NCBI GenBank assembly: GCA_050018455.1 | Contig: JBEKAA010000004.1 | Coordinates: 248,001 to 312,000 of the forward strand | Direction of reading: 5' to 3' | Origin: RBG-13-68-16 sp050018455 | GTDB taxonomy: Bacteria; Acidobacteriota; Thermoanaerobaculia; Thermoanaerobaculales; Thermoanaerobaculaceae | DNA length: 64,000 nucleotides | Part shown: piece by piece, positions 60,696 through 64,000 of the stretch | How the letters are laid out: every line of letters begins with the position of its first letter | How positions within the stretch are numbered: the first letter of the stretch is position 1 | Made by a program: the position numbers and the translations under genes | Notes under the pieces: model-generated | Told to the model about the DNA's origin: nothing | Seen by the model: the letters and a program-made list of their open reading frames with translations, nothing else | Database searches by the model: none

Positions 60696-61247
60696 ATGCA
60701 AGTCAAAGGCAACATCGTGAGAGCCCGAATCGCCTTCGTGAAGGAACGCTTCGGCGAGGCTGCGTTGGACCGGGTCGTGCGCACGCTCTCGGCAGACGAC
60801 CAGAAGCAACTGAGCGGAGTCGTGAACGTCGCGTGGTATTCGTTCGATCTCGGACGGCGTCTGGACGATGCGATCGTGGCCGTCGTCGGTGGCGGCAACA
60901 CGACGATATTCGAAGAAATGGGACGGGCGTCGGCCCGCGAGAACCTCACCACCGTGCACCGGAGCTTCCTCGAGCCCCGCGACCCGCAGAGATTCATGCA
61001 AAAGGCCCCGATGATCTACCGCTTCTACTACGACACCGGGCACCGGACCTGGGAATCCACGGGCCCGACCTCGGGGGTGATGACCACGCACGAGGCCGAC
61101 ACGCACTCCGTCCCGGACTGCGCGACGGTTGTCGGCTGGCACAAGGAAGCGCTGACCATGGTCGGGGCGAAGAACCCCGTCATCGTCGAGGAGGCATGCC
61201 GAGCCCGCGGCGACGAGTGCTGCCGCTACCGGGTGAGCTGGAGCTGA
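60696..61247 (+). CDS. Uncharacterised protein with V4R-like C-terminal half
   Basis: A 183-aa protein of a family seen in deltaproteobacteria and acidobacteria. Blocks: MQVKGNIVRARIAFVKERFG, VAWYSFDLGRRLDDAIV, FEEMGRASARENLTTVHRSF, IYRFYYDTGHR and EACRARGDECCRYRVSWS. The Cys-containing end resembles V4R/heme-NO-associated small-molecule-binding domains. No output domain. AGGGAGGGGCAGGCC precedes the ATG. Function unknown. Confidence 0.68.
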   Translation: MQVKGNIVRARIAFVKERFGEAALDRVVRTLSADDQKQLSGVVNVAWYSFDLGRRLDDAIVAVVGGGNTTIFEEMGRASARENLTTVHRSFLEPRDPQRFMQKAPMIYRFYYDTGHRTWESTGPTSGVMTTHEADTHSVPDCATVVGWHKEALTMVGAKNPVIVEEACRARGDECCRYRVSWS

Positions 61248-61266
61248 AACTCGGCTGGAGAAAACC

Positions 61267-61356
61267 ATGGAACGGATCCAGTTCATCAGGCACAACGGGG
61301 TCACGATCCTCTTCGAAACCGAGGCCGAGGCGTAGGACTGGCTGACCCAGCAATAG
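61267..61356 (+). pseudogene. Tiny ORF with internal amber, probable remnant
   Basis: MERIQFIRHNGVTILFETEA then EA, an in-frame TAG at 61333-61335, then DWLTQQ and a second TAG. The start resembles the first strand of a STAS-like protein I know from deltaproteobacteria (MERI-x-FI-x-H-x-G-x-x-IL). Most likely a decayed N-terminus. Confidence 0.35.
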
Positions 61357-61440
61357 GCCTGGGCGACCCCCGTAAACGGCGACCGTGCGCTGCGATTCCC
61401 GGCAATCAAGCTTCACGTGGACCGGGTTTCCGGTCTTGGG

Positions 61441-61531
61441 CGAGATCGCTTCGTCGCCGTTGCGCGGCTCCTCGCGATGACAGTGGGCCTGCATGACCCC
61501 CGCACCGTGCTTGGGGGCGTCGCGATGACAA
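61441..61531. repeat. TCGCGATGAC-type interspersed element
   Basis: The minus strand reads TCATCGCGAGGAGCCGCGC then GACGAAGCGATCTCG, the layout of the widespread TCATTGCGAGGAGCG elements; a second partial unit (GGCGTCGCGATGACAACGA) follows at 61515-61533. A distant relative lies at 28241-28276. Confidence 0.5.
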
Positions 61532-61696
61532 CGAAAGAGCGACTTTTTGAACGAGAGGCAGAATGACGCCTCTGCCGTGTCGAACGGCGCAGGCAACGCA
61601 GCCCACGACGGTCGTTTCGGGCCCTCCTCCCGGACGCTGTCTCAAATAGGGCCGGCCGGAGGAGACTGGCGTTCCGCCCAAGTGGCCAATTTGGGC

Positions 61697-61702
61697 TATC
61701 CT
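61697..61702 (+). promoter_or_regulatory. -10 box of the histidine kinase gene, leaderless type
   Basis: TATCCT lies 6 nt before the GTG at 61709, with no Shine-Dalgarno. Confidence 0.45.
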
Positions 61703-61708
61703 GATCTG

Positions 61709-62773
61709 GTGAACCCCCGCAAGGGCGCACCCCTCGGCCGGTTTGTGGGGCTCTCGCTGGCGGCGCTCGGCGTCGATGCAACGGTGCTGTGGGCGGCGTT
61801 CAGCTCGACCCGGCAGTCGAGCGTCGGACCTTTTCCGGCCGCGCTGCCCTGGCTCGCGGCGGCCGCGCTCGCGCTCAGCGTAGGCGCCGTGGCGCTGCCG
61901 ACCGTCGTGATGCTCCGTGCCAACCGCTCCCTCACGGAGCTGGCACGCGAGTGGGCGGGGGGGGACCTCGCCGGGCGGGCCTCAACGTCCGGACTGGCCG
62001 GTCTTCGCGGGCTCGCGGACGCGCTCAACCAGATGGCGGCCTCGCTGCAGCGCCGCGAGGAGACCAGCCGCCTGCGCGAGGCGGAGCTCGTCGGCCAGAC
62101 CGAGCGGCTGGCGACGACGGCGCGGCTGGCGGCCGGCGTGGCGCACGAGCTCAACAACCCGCTGGGCGGCATCCTGCTCTACGGCAATCTCCTGGTCGAG
62201 AGCACGCCGGTGGACGATCCGCGCCACGAGAACATGACGAGGATCGTGAAGCAGGCGACCCGGGCGCGCGACATCGTGCGCGGCCTGCTCGACTTCGCCC
62301 GCGTGAGCCCGGCGGAGATATCCGTGCTCGATCTCAACCAGCTGGTTCGCGACACGCTGAAGCTGCTCGAGAAGCAACTCCAGGCGATCCAGGTGCGCAC
62401 CGAGCAGTCGACCGTCGAGCTCCTGGTGCGGGCCGACGCCGGCCGGCTTCAGCAGGTCCTCGTCAACATCATCCTCAACGCCCTGGACGCGATGAGGGAC
62501 GGTGGGTTGCTGACGATCCGCACCGGGTACTCCGAGAAGCCCGGCTTCTGCCGGGTGGCGATCACCGACACCGGTTGCGGGATCCGCGAGGACCACCTGC
62601 CGCACCTCTTCGAGCCGTTCTTCACGACCAAGGAGGTCGGCCGCGGCGTCGGGCTCGGCCTCGCGATCTCCTACGGGATCGTGCGCCAGCACGGCGGCGA
62701 CATCGAGGTGCAGAGTCAGGTCGGCGCGGGCACGACGTTCAGGGTCATGCTCCCGGCCGCCGAGGAGGCGTGA
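61709..62773 (+). CDS. Membrane sensor histidine kinase (NtrB-like)
   Basis: A 354-aa kinase: two transmembrane helices (about residues 10-30 and 45-70), a HAMP-like segment (ANRSLTELAREWAGGDLAGR), phosphoacceptor GVAHELNNPLGG (H146) and ATPase boxes VLVNIILNALDAM, ITDTGCGI, FTTKEVGRGVGLGLAI. The periplasmic loop is very short (about 15 residues), so the sensing may be intramembrane. GTG at 61709 was chosen for the promoter 6 nt upstream. Overlaps the next gene by one base (TGATG). Confidence 0.88.
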   Translation: MNPRKGAPLGRFVGLSLAALGVDATVLWAAFSSTRQSSVGPFPAALPWLAAAALALSVGAVALPTVVMLRANRSLTELAREWAGGDLAGRASTSGLAGLRGLADALNQMAASLQRREETSRLREAELVGQTERLATTARLAAGVAHELNNPLGGILLYGNLLVESTPVDDPRHENMTRIVKQATRARDIVRGLLDFARVSPAEISVLDLNQLVRDTLKLLEKQLQAIQVRTEQSTVELLVRADAGRLQQVLVNIILNALDAMRDGGLLTIRTGYSEKPGFCRVAITDTGCGIREDHLPHLFEPFFTTKEVGRGVGLGLAISYGIVRQHGGDIEVQSQVGAGTTFRVMLPAAEEA

Positions 62774-64000
62774 TGGGCGCCGCGCCGGTGATCGTGGTCG
62801 TGGACGACGAGGAGTCGATCCGGGACTCCTGCCGGCAGACCCTGGAGCGCTGCGGGTACCGCGTGGCCGCCGCGGCGGACGGTTTCTCGGCCATGAAGGC
62901 CATCCACGTCAACAAGCCGGATCTCGTCATCCTCGACCTGAAGATGCCCGGCGTGGACGGCACAGAGCTGCTGCGCAGGATCAGGGCCGAGCACCCCGAC
63001 CTCGACGTCGTGGTGATCACGGGGTACTCGAGCGTCGGCTCCGCGGTCGAGTGCATGCGGCTGGGGGCGTACGACTACCTCCCCAAGCCGTTCGACACCG
63101 ACACGCTCAGGCTGGTGGTCCGCCGGGCCGTGGAGAAGCACGGCCTGGCGGTCGAGAACGAGGCCCTGCGGCGCACCCTGGCCGCGACGCCCGCGGGCGA
63201 CACGCTGCTGGGCGAGAGCCCCTCGATCCGACGGGTGCGCGAGCTCATCGCGCGTGTGGCGGTCGCCGACAGCACCGTCCTGATCACGGGCGAGAGCGGC
63301 ACCGGGAAGGAGCTCGTGGCGCGGGCGATCCACCATGCGAGCCCCCGGCGGGAGCGCCCGTTCGTCGCGGTGGACTGCAGCGCGCTCGTCGAGACGCTGT
63401 GCGAGAGCGAGCTGTTCGGGCACGTCAAGGGCGCCTTCACGGGCGCGGTCGCGAACCGTCCAGGCCGCTTCGAGCTCGCGAACGGCGGCACGGTGTTCCT
63501 CGACGAGATCGCCAACATCGGGCCTGCGATGCAGGCGAAGCTGCTGCGCGTCCTGCAGGAAAGGGAGATTACCCGCGTCGGCAGCGCCCAGCCGATCGCC
63601 GTGGACGTCCGCATCGTCGCCGCCACCAACCAGGACCTTTCGGCGGCGATGAAGGCCGGGCACTTCCGCGAGGACCTCTTCTACCGACTGAGCGTCGTGA
63701 CCATCGTTGTGCCTCCCCTGCGGACGAGGCGGGAGGACATTCCTCTCCTCGCCGAGGGGTTGCTGCGGCGCATCCAGGCGCGGCGCGCGCTCGCGCCGCG
63801 GCGGCTGTCGGCGGCGGCATTGGGCGCTCTGGGGGAGCATGACTGGCCGGGCAACGTCCGGGAGCTGGAGAACACGCTCGAGCGCGCGCTGCTGCTGGCA
63901 CAGGGCGAGGAGATCGAACCCGAGGACCTCGACCTCGCGGCGCGGCCTCAGTTGGAGGCCGACGGCGGGGTGCCGGGCGAGGCGCTCACGCTTGCGGCGG
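62773..64000 (+). CDS. Sigma-54-dependent response regulator, NtrC family (partial)
   Basis: 409 residues visible; the C-terminus is off the window. Receiver (VVDDEES; D55 in VILDLKMPG), then an AAA+ sigma-54 activator: Walker A GESGTGKE, GAFTGA loop (GHVKGAFTGAV), Walker B GGTVFLDEI, VRIVAATNQDL, and WPGNVRELENTLERALLL. A Fis-type DNA-binding domain is expected beyond the edge. Presumed partner of the kinase upstream; targets would have -24/-12 promoters. Confidence 0.93.
   Translation, partial: MGAAPVIVVVDDEESIRDSCRQTLERCGYRVAAAADGFSAMKAIHVNKPDLVILDLKMPGVDGTELLRRIRAEHPDLDVVVITGYSSVGSAVECMRLGAYDYLPKPFDTDTLRLVVRRAVEKHGLAVENEALRRTLAATPAGDTLLGESPSIRRVRELIARVAVADSTVLITGESGTGKELVARAIHHASPRRERPFVAVDCSALVETLCESELFGHVKGAFTGAVANRPGRFELANGGTVFLDEIANIGPAMQAKLLRVLQEREITRVGSAQPIAVDVRIVAATNQDLSAAMKAGHFREDLFYRLSVVTIVVPPLRTRREDIPLLAEGLLRRIQARRALAPRRLSAAALGALGEHDWPGNVRELENTLERALLLAQGEEIEPEDLDLAARPQLEADGGVPGEALTLAA

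Larger units (their letters stand above)
61248..61708. other. 461-bp intergenic with gene remnant and interspersed element
   Basis: Contains a 22-codon frame interrupted by TAG (61267-61335, plus a short continuation), an interspersed TCGCGATGAC-type element (61441-61531), and the promoter of the histidine kinase gene (61697-61702). No intact gene. Confidence 0.55.

Noticed and set aside
61333..61335. Read-through (pyrrolysine or suppressed amber) of the micro-ORF
   Set aside because: The continuation is only six codons, and no pyrrolysine genes or downstream element are visible.

Overview
The window is high-GC (roughly two thirds G+C by eye), gene-dense bacterial DNA. It carries a futalosine-pathway menaquinone gene (mqnE), Sec- and Tat-exported enzymes, glycogen and galactose metabolism genes, many two-component proteins and a large chemosensory cluster without flagellar genes. 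That mix, plus a secreted beta-rich protein of a type I associate with Thermoanaerobaculia-like genomes, suggests Acidobacteriota. This is an inference from gene content; no rRNA or marker-gene comparison was possible.

Layout. 1-4.7 kb: the end of a membrane glycosyltransferase locus (minus strand), mqnE, an enoyl-CoA hydratase-like gene and an exported unknown. 4.7-10.8 kb: a tightly overlapping run of four GT4-type glycosyltransferases ending in the initiating polyprenyl-phosphate sugar transferase, i.e. a surface polysaccharide operon. 11.3-19.7 kb: amino-acid permease, ArnT-like and HpnI-like glycosyltransferases, an MGDG-synthase-like glycosyltransferase, a PHP phosphoesterase, RhlB helicase and a small membrane protein. 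19.9-28.2 kb: galT, a nitroreductase, aspS, glgB, a small winged-helix protein and a C69 dipeptidase. 28.2-30.0 kb: a lower-GC island with one AAA/STAND-like ATPase. 30-43.7 kb: DOMON-like protein, exported Pcm with a lipoprotein amidohydrolase, Tat-exported asparaginase-like enzyme, ispH-aroC-M28 peptidase operon, a secreted protein, a histone-deacetylase-like fusion, a diguanylate cyclase and an AhpD-like protein. 43.8-47 kb: PBP4-type peptidase, Ycf46-like AAA ATPase and tRNA-Leu(CAA). 47.3-60.4 kb: kinase/regulator pair, unknown helical protein, then cheA-cheW-periplasmic binding protein-MCP-cheY-cheB-cheR-cheX-DUF4388, flanked by lone receivers. 60.7-64 kb: a V4R-like protein and an NtrB/NtrC-type pair running off the right edge.

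Three genome-scale patterns stand out. First, at least a dozen start codons lie 6-8 nt behind a good -10 hexamer with no Shine-Dalgarno, which predicts widespread leaderless transcripts. Second, convergent gene ends are either fused by 4-bp stop-codon overlaps or separated by low-complexity word-repeat palindromes that share vocabulary, including exact 16- and 26-nt blocks between loci 7 kb apart. Third, a roughly 120-nt foldback element occurs twice, with covarying stems. The chemosensory cluster, with a double CheW domain on CheA and a small periplasmic binding protein beside the receptor, looks like one signalling unit controlling something other than flagella.
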